Positions 45,864 to 59,500 of a DNA stretch of 64,000 nt are shown here, one piece after another. The position numbers and the translations under genes were made by a program. This DNA is from Lycocorax pyrrhopterus obiensis (Eukaryota > Chordata > Aves > Passeriformes > Paradisaeidae). The stretch is taken from NCBI GenBank assembly GCA_014706295.1, contig JACSVZ010000004.1:1442638-1506637 (forward strand), given 5' to 3'. The notes under the pieces were generated by a model, which was given only the letters and a program-made list of their open reading frames with translations, searched no databases and was not told the DNA's origin. The first letter of the stretch is position 1. The number at the start of each line of letters is the position of its first letter.

Positions 45864-48800
45864 AATAGCAACAATAAAAGTCAGTCTTTTGGCAGGTGCC
45901 TGGAGCTGTGCTTTGCCATATGAGAAGAGGTTCAGCACAGGTGATGGCTGAGTTCATGGGCTTTGAAGAGCTTGGAAGAGCAGTGGGACGTTGTCTTTAA
46001 TACACTTCTTTTAAGAGGAAAATTCACAGAGGGGCAAATGAGCAGAAAGCAAAAGGTAGTGGTGTAAGAGACCCTTCGCCAGCCCCCATGGGCAGGGCTC
46101 CCAGCACTGACAAAGTCCAGGTCTCTGGCCAGCTCTGTGCCCAGAATGAGGACACAGGAGCATGAGGGGAGAAGGGCACTTTATTTCTATTCCTCCCCCC
46201 ACCCCCAGTCCAAGGAAGAGAAATAAGAGCCCAGTATCAAAGCAAAAAGCGACCAGATCCCTTCCCTTCCTCGGTTCATTTTGAGCTGACCTTTAATAAT
46301 TGCAGAAGGGAAAATGGGCTGGTCAGTTTGCATTAGAAATTCACTGGAGTGGCTGGTGCATTCTCCTGCTTATCAAATCCAAGACGCTTGGATAAGCCCT
46401 GTGAGCAATTAGTGCTACAAACTACAGCCAAACATTTTAGAAGTCCATATGCATATAGTTAGGAAAATGTTGATTAATTTGTTCTGATGCACTCCACAAA
46501 AAACCCCTGCTCAAATAGCATCAGGGAGCTCAGGCAGATTATAAATTGCCTTGCTCAAGATTGTAAATATTGCATCCCTGACTCCCTGTGTGTTTTAAAG
46601 ACATCTTCATGGGCTGTGCCTGCGTGGAAGAGATTTGTTTTAATATTTTACTAAGGAAAGCATATTTCATCTGCATGGCGCTTGAGAGTGAGGGATTTTT
46701 TATTTTGAAAAGCTTCTTCAGCTGTGAAGAGAGCAAGCGTGGACGATACACAGACATGCCACTGCAATAGGGCAGGATGCTGCAGCTGCCCTGAGATGTG
46801 ATTTAAAATGCACAGGGCAGATGCGAGAAAAAAAAGAGAAAAAAAAATGGAGATCAGGAAAAACAGAGCAGGCACTGAGCCTTGAGCCTCTCATCCCCCC
46901 GATTCCACGTGTGCCAGGGGCCAGCTGAGGCTGGGCAGAGAGGGATCTTTAAACACCAACTGCTGTTAATTCAGGGCAATCACCTCTTGCCATCAGTAGC
47001 CAGGCATTTACTGATCAGGGCATTACCACCAAGGGATCTTATTTGCATCGGGGATGGCCAACATGAACAAAACTGCTTTCTTTTTTTCGCAAACGTAACC
47101 AGGTTTCACCCTATACACTCGCAGAGGAAAAGCTGGAGGTGTGGGCTGGGTACCACGTGGCAGCTCTCATGACCTGCACAAGAGCCCTCCTAACCCAGAT
47201 GTCTCCATCAGGGCTGCTCTGACCCTGGGTTTTCTTGCAGCACCGGGGCTGCCTGAACTGATCCTCCTGTACTGAGCCGTGCAAGCTCTCCCCTGGAAAG
47301 TTTCTGTCTCCTGCCATGAGGGGCTGGGGCTGCACATGCTCAGCAGCGTGCACACACAGCTCCCAATAAGAGATTTGCTGGGGGAAGCAATGAGACTGAA
47401 GTCTGATCCATTTGAAGAGCAGAAAGAAATCCTCCCCCCCAACCTCGCCAGAGTCAAGGATCTACCTGATCAGAGGCTTCCTCTTCTCAAACTGACTGAA
47501 GAGATGCCCCTGGCTCGGCACTCCCAGGGAGACCATCACACTCGAGCTGGAGGGTGACATAACCCCAAGAAACCCTACCACAGAGACAGCTCCAAATGCC
47601 AGCAAAGCTGCAGACAGCTGCAGGACTGAGAAGAAAGCGGGGCCCATTCTGTGCAACAAGCAGCATTTTTAGGGAGAAAGTTAAGAAGACAGACTGAAAG
47701 AGCTGCCGTTCAAAGAGCTGCTAACATTTCCAGTATGCCTTGAAGAATTTTGTCTATTTTTGTGCTGTGAGCTGAGCTCTGCTGATCTAAATCCAGATCA
47801 GCTCCGCTTCACAAACGCAGCAGCTCTGAATTCAGCCTGGTTTAGCTCTGGTCTTTTATCCTTGGGAAACATGTCTTGCTCTGAAGATCGGAGGAAGCAC
47901 ACGGAAGAGCACAATGCTATGAAAAGCACCAGGAATTCAGCCCCTGGAGCCAAAGAAGCAGGCACATGCTGCAGGGGGTGAAACCCACGTGCAGCCAGCC
48001 GCAGCTATCCTGAGACACCGCAAGCAAGGAGCTCACTCAGCAGCCAGCCCAGCCATCCAAGGCAGCCAAGACATGGGAAGACCTCACAGAAATAACAGCA
48101 ACTCTCTCCCAATGCTACCAGGGCTGGATTTGGGATTTGGCTTGGATGGTGCTAAAGGTTTGCCAGCGCCAATCTGCCACTACAGCAAGATGCAGGACAC
48201 GATGAAGACCTGGACCAAAAAAGGTCTGCTTTGTGCCTCTGAGACCTCTCCAGCTGCCAGCACCTGATCCTGTCTGGCCTTCTGCGGGGCTGCACTGGGC
48301 ACTGGCAAGGTTTCAGAGCAGCACAAGCACCAAGCAAAGCCTGTGTGCAGCTGCAAAGAGCCTGGTATGCTGCTCCTCGGTGCATACTCAGGCCCTCCTC
48401 TAAAAACCCTCCATGCTTTTTATTGCACACTGCTTGAGTTGGAGAAATGCTGTTACACAGGGAGGAGACATGAAACACTGCCAGCAGTTGTCTTCTGCAG
48501 GGGTCAGGACAGACCTCAACACCCTCAGAGCTCTGTCCTGGCGTGTGCTCAGACTCATCCCTCTGGTGACTTGCTCCTGGTGGAGCTGGTGGCCTGCCTT
48601 TCAGCCCTCTGCTTTCAGCTAGAGAACACCAAAGCAAGGCAGAGTGTTGCTCCATGGCGGAGTGTCTCCAGCATGCACTGGAAAACAGTGTTCAGAATGC
48701 TCAAAATGCACCTCAACCCAACTGCTTACCCTGGAGCAGCAGGAAAAGGAAATGTCTTCTACTGCTGCACAGCAGCTGTCCTGCAATGCCTCTTCCAGGT

Positions 48801-50930
48801 ACTGGCAGCTTACCTAGCATACATAATCTGCCTGAAATTGTCTGCATTTATCACTTTTGCCATGGTGTTTGAGCACCTTGCAAGCTTTACCAGCTCTCTG
48901 CAATACGGGGAGCTGCTGCTGCCTGCTGGGAGCGGGAGGGGAACTGGTGGGGATGGTGTGTGTGAGTCCTGGGGATGGGAGATGTCCCCCCTCAGCCCCT
49001 CTCTACAAGGCTGCCCAAAGCTTGCTCCCCTTGCCTGGAGTGAATGACTCCAGAGCATGAGCATCTCCCTTACCCAGGGGTAAGCAGCGAAGACCGGGAG
49101 CTTGATTTCTGCTCCTCTTTTACCCTACATTAAAAAAGCCTTTAAAAGCTCCCGCTTCAGCCTCCTTTTCTCGGCTGCAAGCCAAAAGCCTGCAGGGCAC
49201 AGGAGGGACAGCAGGCAGGCACCCCCAGGCACCCACTAGTAGCCCTTGGGGGACACCAGCAGTGCCCCCAGCCCGATGGGTGACAGTGACCAAGCTTGCC
49301 ACTGCCTCTGCCGAGCGCGGCCGCCCCGAGCTGTGCCACCGCCGCTCTCCGTTTCTGTGAGAAATCCTGCACGGCATCTGGCCACAGATGTTTGGGCAGC
49401 CACACACCCTGCCTGGCCTGCAGCAGCCAGCCCCTGAGCAGAGAGGCGAATTGCCCCCCCAAACACATAACCTTGTGCCTGGATGCACAAGGGAGGTCTC
49501 CGGCAAAGGCCAGGCACCACGGGCAGGGCGCTGCAGTGACCCAGGATTTAGTCGTTGCATCTGCCTCTGGTTTCATCCCTGTCAAGTGGCATAAACAATC
49601 AAATCAACATTAATAAGGGCATTTGGTGGAGGCTTTTAGGTTCTTATCTTGCTTTTAATGATTCATTCAGCTTCCCTCGGCTCTTGCAACCCAAGCCCTC
49701 TCCATTCTTCCTGATCAAAACCTGCCGGGAGCCACCCCAGCACTGTCTGGATAAATTAAATGGACTTGGGCTGCGAGGACTAAAGGACTCCTACGGGGAG
49801 GATGAGTTCTCTGTAGAGGCACACAGAAATAAGCCACATTTGCTTGAGCTTGTTATCCTTTATTAGCAGCTCCACGGACATGGAGCCATGATACTCCTGC
49901 TGCCACCACGTTCAGCCACGCCGCATTTCCTGATGGCATCATCCTTGGCAGCCCCCAGCCCTGTTCTGCCACTCTGCTGTGGCCTCATGACCACGCCAAC
50001 GCTGCTGAGGAGGTAGCCACCACGGAGGGGACAGGGGAGCAGAGAGAGGATGTTTTTTTCCCCACACTGCACCATTTTCATGTCTCCATTTTCATGCCCC
50101 ACACCTCTGTGTCAAGCAGCCTGAGCGGCTCTCAGCCAGGGCAGAGGAAACCCTCCAGCACATCTCACATCTGCCAGGCAGCTCTCCCTGCTCCTTGATG
50201 CTGATGTATGGTCTCCCTTGTCCAGCTGCCAAAGGAACCCCTCATATCAGATAGCTTTTATCTCAAAATAAGCCCTGGAAAAATAACATAGGCTTTATTT
50301 GTCATTCACTCTGGGAAAGTTCTGAGCTAATAAATAAAGTGAAGTTATTTTAAAGAGCAATAGCTTTCCTAAAAACTTCAGCTCAGGGCTCTGACAGAAA
50401 TAACAATACCTCCGTTGCCTAAATACCCATCAGCTCAGCTTCTGCAAAATTTGCTTTCTTTGGCTGCGAAGAACAAAACTTTGCAAATGAATTTGCTTCA
50501 CACTCATGTAATTAGCAATTAGCTCCCTGGTGCAAAATGATTCCCCCACACAATATTTGGGTGAATCATACCCAAGTGGGGTTTTTTTAACTTGCTTTGT
50601 GCGTGTGCACATACATAAACACAGAGGCGCATCAGAATCTTGGCCAAATTCTTCCCTCTGATCTGCCCTTCATTTCAGTGCAACTGAGACCAGAGGGCTC
50701 CAGCAACAACCGTATTTCTCCTTATTCTCCTTTTCCTGCGGTGGCAGACGTGGCCTTTCATCAGTTTCCCACCTGGGTAGATTGGCAGGATGATGAAAAA
50801 TGAAAGAGCCTCAGTAAATTCAGCCAGCGATGTTGGCCAAGTTTGACTGAGTCCCCTGTGCCCAGGACACTGACACAACCTAATCACTCAGTGGAGCCAT
50901 TAGAACCACGTACATCCATGCATGTATCCT
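45864..50930. other. Intronic sequence, no gene recognised
   Basis: Includes a candidate conserved stretch at 46260-46720 with GATA-type motifs and a small CpG-rich patch with a NotI site at 49317-49324. The 234-codon frame at 48343-49047 has no family features. Confidence 0.5.
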
Positions 50931-50935
50931 TATTT

Positions 50936-51065
50936 TCATAGAATCATAGAATCATTGGATGTTGTGTGTTGGAAGATTATCTAATTCCAACTCCCCCTCA
51001 ACAATTTCAGAGATCCATAACTTCTCTGGGCAACCTATTCCATGTCTCATTTGAGGTTCTGATGG
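50936..51065 (-). mobile_element. CR1 LINE 3' end fragment
   Basis: The + strand begins tcatagaatcatagaatcat and continues with a TTGGAAGATTATCTAATTCC motif, then TCTCTGGGCAACCTATTCC. This is the reverse complement of a CR1 3' end, including the conserved GGTTGCCCAGAGA block and terminal ATTCTATGA octamers. About 130 nt are recognisable; divergence suggests an old copy. Same orientation as the host gene. Confidence 0.9.
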
Positions 51066-54000
51066 CAAGTCACATGAAGATGGGCTTCAAAGCCACTTAA
51101 ACCCTTGGGCTGGTTCAGTTCCCAAATCAGCAAGAGAAATGGCCTTAAGGCTTTGCCCTGCTAGAGGAGGTTTATGTACACTTTGGATCTAATCCAGGAG
51201 TCCTTAGTCACCTCTTAAAGGTAATGGAAGTCCCCGTGGCCCCGCAAAGCAGCATGGCACTTGTACCCATGAAAGAAATGTAGGATGGGAGTCACAGGGT
51301 GAGGTTTTGCCTTCTTTTCAGACTGGCTGAGACAGGGACCTGTGGGAGTAGCGGAAAGCCACCTGCACCCAGCGAAGAAAGCGAACACCGCTCTGGCAGG
51401 ATGATGACATTATGTGCAGAGCTGTCCCCAGCCTTCATTTGTGTGCAGCCTGCACCAGCCCATCTCCTGTACTGTTTCAATACACAGCTAACTTTAGGCC
51501 TCTGCTGGCATTTCTGCTCACAAAGTTCACGGGGTACCAAGTGCTTTTCTGTTGGGACGGGTTTCCCGGTCTGAAGGGAAATGTGACTTTACCGAAATGC
51601 GAGATTTCTGAATTCTGCCCCTGCCCCCCCATTGCAGTGCTGCTTGGGGATAAAAAAAGCTCATAGTCTGTTTTTATGTTCTCTTTCTCCTCTATACTAT
51701 TTAACATTGTTTCGCAGCGACTCAATAACAGTGTGCACCATACCCTCCCTTTCTCCCAGCACAGCACGGTGAACCCAAATTTTATGTATCAGAGAGCCGC
51801 TCCCCGTGCTGAATGAGACACCAGACCTCACTAGAGTAAAACACTCCCCCCTTGACTTATCACTGGGAAGCTTGCCACAAAGGGACTCAGTGAACATGAG
51901 GTTAGCTTAAATTTGAAATTAAAAAAAAAAAACCTCCACAAAATGAAGGAATCTGGCTTCTCATAAGGTGGGTTTAAAGCTGAAAGGCTACAGCAAAAGC
52001 AAGCAGGGCAGTAGCTCTCCTCATGTTCACCCAAGAGGATGCACCACTCATCTTATTTCAGGATGTAGAGGGGCCAGACAGCCTCACTGCCTTACGTAAA
52101 ACTTGCTGCTGTTGTTCCTGGCCTCCTTAAGGATTCCCAAAGAAGCTGTCCATCCTCCTCTGCTGAGGGAGGCTGTCTGGATCTGCAGCAGTGATATCAC
52201 TTCATGGCCCACCCGGAAAACACAGAGCCTGGCCCAGCTCCCGCATGGACTGTTCCGCTGGCCTCAGCAGGCTGTGGTGATTTACACTCTGTACAGAGCT
52301 GGCTGTGTGTTTCTGGATGGGTTGCTGGATGGGAATTAGATTTGATTACGTGCTTGCTTATTTGGGTTTCAGTGCACCAAGTGGGGCAGCTGCTGTGTGG
52401 GGTGAGCAGCCAGCAGCAATGGATCTGCTCAGCCTCGCTGGTTTGCTGGCAGAGCAAAGAAAAGGCCTTGGACGTTTTGTCTTCCTCTCCTGCCCCCAGC
52501 TCATGTGTGGCACAAAAAGTTTCCAGCCTTTTTTTCAGGGTACAAAGTGGCTTTGTGCAGTAACTGAATTAAGTTTGAAGAGAAAGTGAGCCATCAACCA
52601 GAGGTGTCTGGTGTCAGAGCAGGAAATTTGAGGATAAGCATCTAAGAGCACTCTGTGCGTATCTCATGCGTAGTTCAGATGGCTTCAGCCTGGTCCAGCT
52701 CCCATGAAAGGACGGCAGTGAAAGCCAGGGACAATAGTTAAGGGATCTGAGAGAGGCTGAGGCTTTGAAAGTATCTCAGAAGTGGAAAACACGGAGGAAG
52801 AATAAGTGGTCAGTTTTCAAAGGAACAAGCTCACCTGCGGGGCGCGTGGGAGGATATGCAGGGCCGCAGAAGTTCTTCAGCAGGCTGAGAAAAATGTATG
52901 GACGTGTCCATGGCTGTGTGCACACCCAAATGGACTAAAACACATGTACATGCATATTTAACTCGAGCTCAGAGAGAACTGTGAGAACCTTCAAAGGCAC
53001 CCAAGGAGGACAAGGGAGTGGGAAGATGAATTCTGAAGGAACTAATGCAAAGCAGCACACATACCAGTGGCAAAAGACCCAAACTACTCCTACATGCCCT
53101 ACATTGTAAATCAGCTGAAGCTGCTCCTGAAAACGACTTCCCAGCAGTCAGCCCAGCGGAGAACTCTGACATCATGAAAACAAAATACAACCTTTTGCTG
53201 TGCAAACAGCAGATTGAAAAAAATAGCATCAAACCAGCACAATAACATTCAGTAAAGCAGCTGCAAGGGCACATATGAGGTTTCTGTCATTCCACTTCAG
53301 AAAGGGAGAACATCAAGTAACAGGGTGACAACTGATAAAGGAGTGCAGAGATTTCCATACTAAGCCAGGCTGCACACAGAGGATTTGTTTAGCTTAAAGA
53401 TAAAGCAATATATAAAAGGTCTGCCTGACACTTCTCATTTATTCTTCCTTGACACAGGAATAAATGATCTCGGTGAAATGAAAAAGCAATGGGTTTCAAA
53501 GAAACAAAAGGGTTTTTATATTCTTACCTAAAGTGCACCAAATTGTGACACTGACACATTGTTGAAATCCGGAGATTAGCATGATTAAAGACAGAATCAG
53601 ATGTTTAGGAGGAAAATACAGTTACTTTAAATGAAAGTTTAGAAAAAAACATGCAAGCCCCTGTGCTTTTATGAGGAAGTATTAACAATATGCTTTCTCA
53701 TTCAGTCCAGGCCAAACGACTAGGAACAAAGAATTGGTCCAAGGATGCTGGAAGGTAGCCCCAAACCAGTGATTCTGGAAATGGTGCAGCTCTCCCACCA
53801 CCATGCTCTGTGTCCTGTGTCCTAAAAAAGGGAGATGATGATGGGCAGGGAGTCAGGGACATGACAGCCCAGCATCAGCGAGACCACCAAAAGGTCTTTA
53901 ACTCCCATGGTCACCTCTCAGTATGGTTGTTCAAGGGCCTGGTAAAGGCTGAAGACCAGCTGAGGTCTGGAAAGCTCACCTGGCAAGTGTGGGCACAGAA

Positions 54001-56531
54001 CAGGGAGCCTTCTGCTCCTTTGGGAGAGTCTGACCTAACCTGCATGTCCAACAGCACAGTAATAAGGGGATCCTAAGGAATCCAGATGATTATTGAAATG
54101 TGTAACTGCATGCAGTAAGATGAACAAAAAAAATCTGTTATGTCTGTAGACAGCAAAAAGGGTTGAATTTACTGGATGAGGGGAGTAATTTAACTCCCTT
54201 TTCTCTGGACCATGTAAGACTCAGCATAACCCGTGGAGGAGGGTTTACACTGGCTCTCAGTGGATAGGATTTCAGCCATCAGCTGTTTTTATCCTACAGG
54301 AACCTTATCTCTCCATGCTCCCTCCCTGGCTTGACTCCTTTCAACCTTGTGCTTCACGGCTGAGTGCCTAGGTTGGAAGAGATGGGATTGGAAATGAAAT
54401 CACTGCAAGATGCAGAGGGCAGACAGGCAGCCCAGGGTGCAGTTCCACAGGTCACATCCTCCTGTCCTTTCCTATGCTCTCTAGATCTGCTCACACCCTT
54501 CTCCAACAGTTTCAGAGCCCAAAGCTGACCACCCAGTCACACGCCTGTGATGCCTTTCTCCAGCTGGGGTACCCTGGGCAGGGCTGCTCTGCTGCAGGAA
54601 CAAAAGGCTTTTTCCTCTCTCTGTCTTTGCTGGGACCCTGATGGTGTTGCCCAGAGTCGGAAAGTGACTCTCCCTGAGAAAGAGTGAGCAGAGGGGCTGC
54701 TCCTTATCAGTGGTGGGGGTACAGAAAGGGACAAGATCTTCCCACAGTGCGCTCAGCTTTGTGGTGGGAACGAAACTCCAGCTCCTGGCAAGATCCACAA
54801 ACCAAGCCCAGTCAAACCACTCACCATGGCAGGGGGATGTCTGCAGAGTGAAACAGCTTAATTGCTTATCTTTGTGTACCCTTGGGCACACTGATACCTT
54901 CTCCTTGTGCCATAGAAGTACTGACATCTTTCATATGGAACAGCTCCGGGATGATGGATAGGGAGGAGCAGCAGCACAGGAACAACGTGACTCTGCCAAG
55001 GTCCTGCAGTAGCTCAGCACCTGGACTGGGCACAGGACTGAGTTTGCTGGAGGGCTCTGCCCATCTGGGCCCCCTAAGCGTGCTCTCCAACAGCGACTGC
55101 AGCTGGCTCAGGGCTTCCCAGCCACAGGAAAACGTGGAGCTTTGCCTGGTGCTGAGCAAGTGCAGCCAGGGCCTGGGCATGGTGATGCCTGCAGCAAAAG
55201 CAGGGGTGCACAGAGGCCTGCTGGTCACTATAACAGGTTATTACCTCCATTTCAATGGTCCCACCAAGGGAAAAAAAGACCCATATTTTCAGTTGCTGCA
55301 CTGCTCCCAAAGGCAGCATGGTCTGCCAGAATGAGGAGATCTGCGTTTGCCCAGGCTCTCTGCAAAGTGTTGGACTTGTTGGACTCTCTTCATCCCATTT
55401 GCCATCAGCAGGCTTAGACTGGCTTTCAGACAATGTAAGTTTGTGATTTTCTTCCAAAGGCATCACATGAAAAATGTTCAGAGGTGTTTAGCCCCAAAGC
55501 AGTTTTCAAACAGTACTACAGACGGGCTGGGGGGGTTCCCTTCTTGCCCCCCATCAGGGCTGTTTCACCAAGGGGCAGTGGGAAAGTCTCTAAGTCCCTC
55601 CACTCCCCTTGCATCGTCCCTGTGAGACAAACAACCCCTTGGCATGGGAGTAGCTTCACCACTGGCCACGCAAGGGGAATCATGTCTGGCCAAGACCCAG
55701 TTCCACCACGGCACTGGGGCCAGGAGAATGGATGCAACATGGCCCCATGCAAGCTAATGGGGTCTGGGGAGGTCCCCTGGTCCCTGGAGGATCCATGGAG
55801 AGAAACTGGGCTTGGTTCATGGTAAAGGGAAACTCAGAGCGGGACCACCACTGAGACAGAATGAAGGTTTTGCGTGGGCAGAGAGGAGGTGCACAGACAC
55901 AGATCCAGGGAGGTGAGCTGGGCAGTCACATCTAGGAATGGCCAGAGAAATCATTGCCACCAGTAGCTTCAGGGTCCTCCCCACCCCATAAACCCCTGTC
56001 AGAAAAGCAGGGAAAGGGGGTGGAGGGCAGCAGCTGGTAGGAGGAAAGTGCTAAGAGCCTAAGACTCATCTGGGATGTACAGAAATGCAGCTGGGCCTGT
56101 CTCTGGCACATCCCCAGCAATTCCTCCAAAGCTGAGGATCAGACAGCTTTAAATATAAGGAATCTTCATCCTTATAGAAGTGCCAATCCTACACTGGAGT
56201 CCTTTGGGAAATAAAACCAACGACGACAAGTCCCTTCCCTTTGGAGCAGGAGCAGGAGCTATGGCTTTGCATCACTAAGCACGTCAACACACATTGGACA
56301 TGCTCTCCTGCAGTCCCAGCTACTATTTCTGTCCCTGGGTTTCCACAGCTTCTTCCAGAGATGCCAGTGTGGTATCCAATTAACTCATCAGTCACAGCTC
56401 CACGAGCTTTGCTGGGTGCAGACTCTCAACGACATAAATAAATAAATAGGAAAACTAACATCTTGCTTCTGTTCCTCTGCTCCTTTCAATTGCAAATGCA
56501 TCTGGTGCAGTCACCTTAGTGCATGTTCACA

Positions 56532-56534
<3 letters not shown>
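51066..56534. other. Intronic sequence, no gene recognised
   Basis: Mixed sequence, AT-rich from about 53330 to 53720. No exon or repeat family recognised. Confidence 0.5.

Positions 56535-56566
<32 letters not shown>
56535..56566. repeat. (AC)16 microsatellite
   Basis: Sixteen uninterrupted AC dinucleotides on the + strand, TG/GT in the transcript. Confidence 0.95.
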
Positions 56567-56569
<3 letters not shown>

Positions 56570-59500
56570 GACACCAAGTGCCTGCACTCCACTTTGATTA
56601 ATTGTGCATTTGGTGACGAGTTCAGCTTGTGGCAAGGCTGTGCACACGACTAGAAAACAAGGCTTGCTTTAATAGACCTAATTTTCATTAATCTTGTTGC
56701 CTCTCTCTGCCTCACTGCTGAAAGGAACTGAGGTTAATCAGAAAAAAGGAGTCTCTTTCGTAGAGCTGGTGGGAGGTTGCAACAGGGCTGCATTGGTTAT
56801 TTTCCATACTCCCCTGAGGCTCATGTAGGAACAGACATTTAGTCCAAACTATATTACTTGGCTAACAAGATTTACAAGCAGTTTGAGATAATGCAATCAT
56901 TTCCAAAATTAAGGAAGGGCATTCTCTAAAAAGTAAAGCTTGGGAGGAGGGTGCTGAGGGCTCATTTTCTCAAAATTCATTATCTGCAGCCTGGGTTTTG
57001 CACACGTGTGTGTGCTGCTTTCAGACTACGATGACTGAATTAAAGGCCAGCTCTATAGATTCAGAGCTAGCTTTATGTGCAGCATCATTTTTCATCCTCA
57101 TCCAGATTTTTCCCCTCTCTGCTTCCCATGAATTTTATACAAACAAATAACAGCACCTAAGCAGGGTGCCCAGCCTTGTCTCATCACCCGCTGTGTGTTA
57201 CCCCACGCAGCCTTCCCTCATGAGGAGCAGTGCAAGAGCAGAACATGCATCAATACCAACAGGAATGCTGAGCTAATGCAATAATGCTCTCCCAGATGGA
57301 TGCCTGCTTCACAGTGTGTCAGATCCCCAGGGAGTCTGCCTGCTTCCTTATTCACCTGAAGCTGTGGAGTAATGTGGTTAGCTTTCCAAAATGATCGATG
57401 GTCGGTGAGTCACAGAAATCAGAGATGGAAAAACCAACTGCACCATGCTGCTGTCCACCACCTCACCTATGGGTGCATCCATGCCTACACACACAAGCTT
57501 CCTGCTGCCCATGCAGGATCCCTCCCTAGGGCCGAGTACATTTGGATTTTAAATTACTCCAGTGATGGGGTTCCCAGCGTGTCCCTGGAAGTCTGTGAGC
57601 TAACCACGCAGACGTCACCCACTGTACTGACAGTCCTTCCTTCCCAAATGACTAATTATCTCTTGCTCCATCATCCTTGCTGAGCTCCAGCATCCTGCTG
57701 AGTTCCCTGCCAGTAAACAGCCTTGTCTCGGTTCCGCCAAGCTCTCCACACACATTTCTGCTGTTTCACTACAAGCAAATCCCTCAGGCTTTCTCTGCCC
57801 ATGTCTGTGGTCCTCCTGGGCTGTGCACTGAACCATGTCCATGTAGGCAGCTGAGGTTTTAGTGCAGAAGGATGAGAAGATGTGGGCAGTCGTGGTTGAA
57901 AGGGCAGGATGGCCAAAGCAGAGGAACTCTGAGGGCTGTGCTCAGCACAGCAGAAGATGCACTGAGGTGTGACTGGAGCAGCAGAGGGAAGAGCAAAGGA
58001 TCAAACCTTGCTCCCTCCCCCCCCCAAAAAAAGAATGGCGCACATTAGAAATCCTGCATGGCTGTAAAGACAAACCACCTTCATGCACTTCATCTGCCAA
58101 GTTTGACGTGTGCAACAAGGTCTGGTAAGCGCACAGGATGTTTAATATTAAATGTACGATTCATTATTTACACCACAAAAAGTGCATGCTAAGGAGCTCT
58201 TCCAAGGCGAGCAATGTGCTGAGCCTGGCCCCAGAAAACCTCCTTGCTGGCTCCTCCCACCAAGGCCAAGGGGAACAAACTCTTTAAAAGTCTGGGAACG
58301 CATCCACCAGCAGCAGGGGTGTATGTAGGTCATGGTGATGCAGCGGAGCCTGGGGCTGGGGCCAGGCTGGCCAACGCTGCCTGGGGCCAGCGCTGTGCCT
58401 GGGACTCTTTCCCCAACCTCCCCTCCTGCCAACCAGCTCTGCCCATGGCATGGTGCCCCTCTGGGCCCTCCCTCCTGAGCCACACCATGGGGAAAAAGTC
58501 CCGCCCGTGGTCTTTTCTGATTTCTGACAAGGTGAAGGCAGCAAGGGGGGAAATGAACAATTTCAAAGGAGGACAATGACATCAAGGGACGGGAGAGGCT
58601 GGACAGGGAGCTCAGCAACCCAGGTTGTGAGCGTAGGGGAACTCCAGACTCTGGACATAAGCGTGAGGAAACAGGACTGTGAGGCTGCAGAGAGGGACTC
58701 TTGCTAGAGATGGTGGGGAAAACTCCAGACCTCTTTGGAAATCCCGCTCATTTCACATGGATACAAAACAGAGCTGGGTTGCCAAACAAATACAAGAGAG
58801 TTAAAGCTAAAGGTACCCACCAAAGCCTTAGATCCAACCTCAGGCAGTGCTTCTTTGAAAGAAAAAAGTGGTTTTCTCTTAACTGGTTAATAGTTCAAAC
58901 TCTGGCCAAATTTGTAGGAGCCTGCAGAGAACCTGAGGATCAGCTCACGTCGTTAATGTCTGCCCATTATCCTTGTGCTGCTGCTGGGAGCACGGATGGA
59001 CCCTGCCTCCTGCAGCTTTCTCTTGGGGCTGTGCCAGGCTGTCCCAAATCCAACGCTGCCGTGCCCAAAACCACCCCGTGGCTCAGGGCTAGGCAGGCAG
59101 GCTGCCCTCCCCATATCTCTGGAAGTCCTGACTGTTTTATTTTGGAAATACTGATAGCAAGAATCATCTTCTGAAGGAGAGAGTGAGCTCCTGAATTATG
59201 CTACCAGCAAGGCTTGTCTCTCAGCACGCCACCGGGATGGCTGTGACATAAACAGTGTTTTCCAGGGGGGTTTCGTGTTGATGCATTCAGAGTACCTCAT
59301 TGCCTGCCTCCCAGACACAGGAGCTGTTTAGGAGACATGACTTTTCAGAGAAAGCAGCTGTGGTATTTTCCCCTTGCAGAGAGCAAGGGGAAAAAAAAAA
59401 AAAAAAGGGAAAAAGTTTGCAGCAAGAGCCAGCAGCACACAGTGTAAGAGACTTTCAGCAGATCCCTTTATCCTCACCACACCGTGATGAGCCGAAGTTG

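Noticed and set aside
48343..49047. 234-codon open frame on the plus strand
   Set aside because: No family motif and no conservation signal visible; composition is Cys/Leu/Ser-rich as expected of chance translation.
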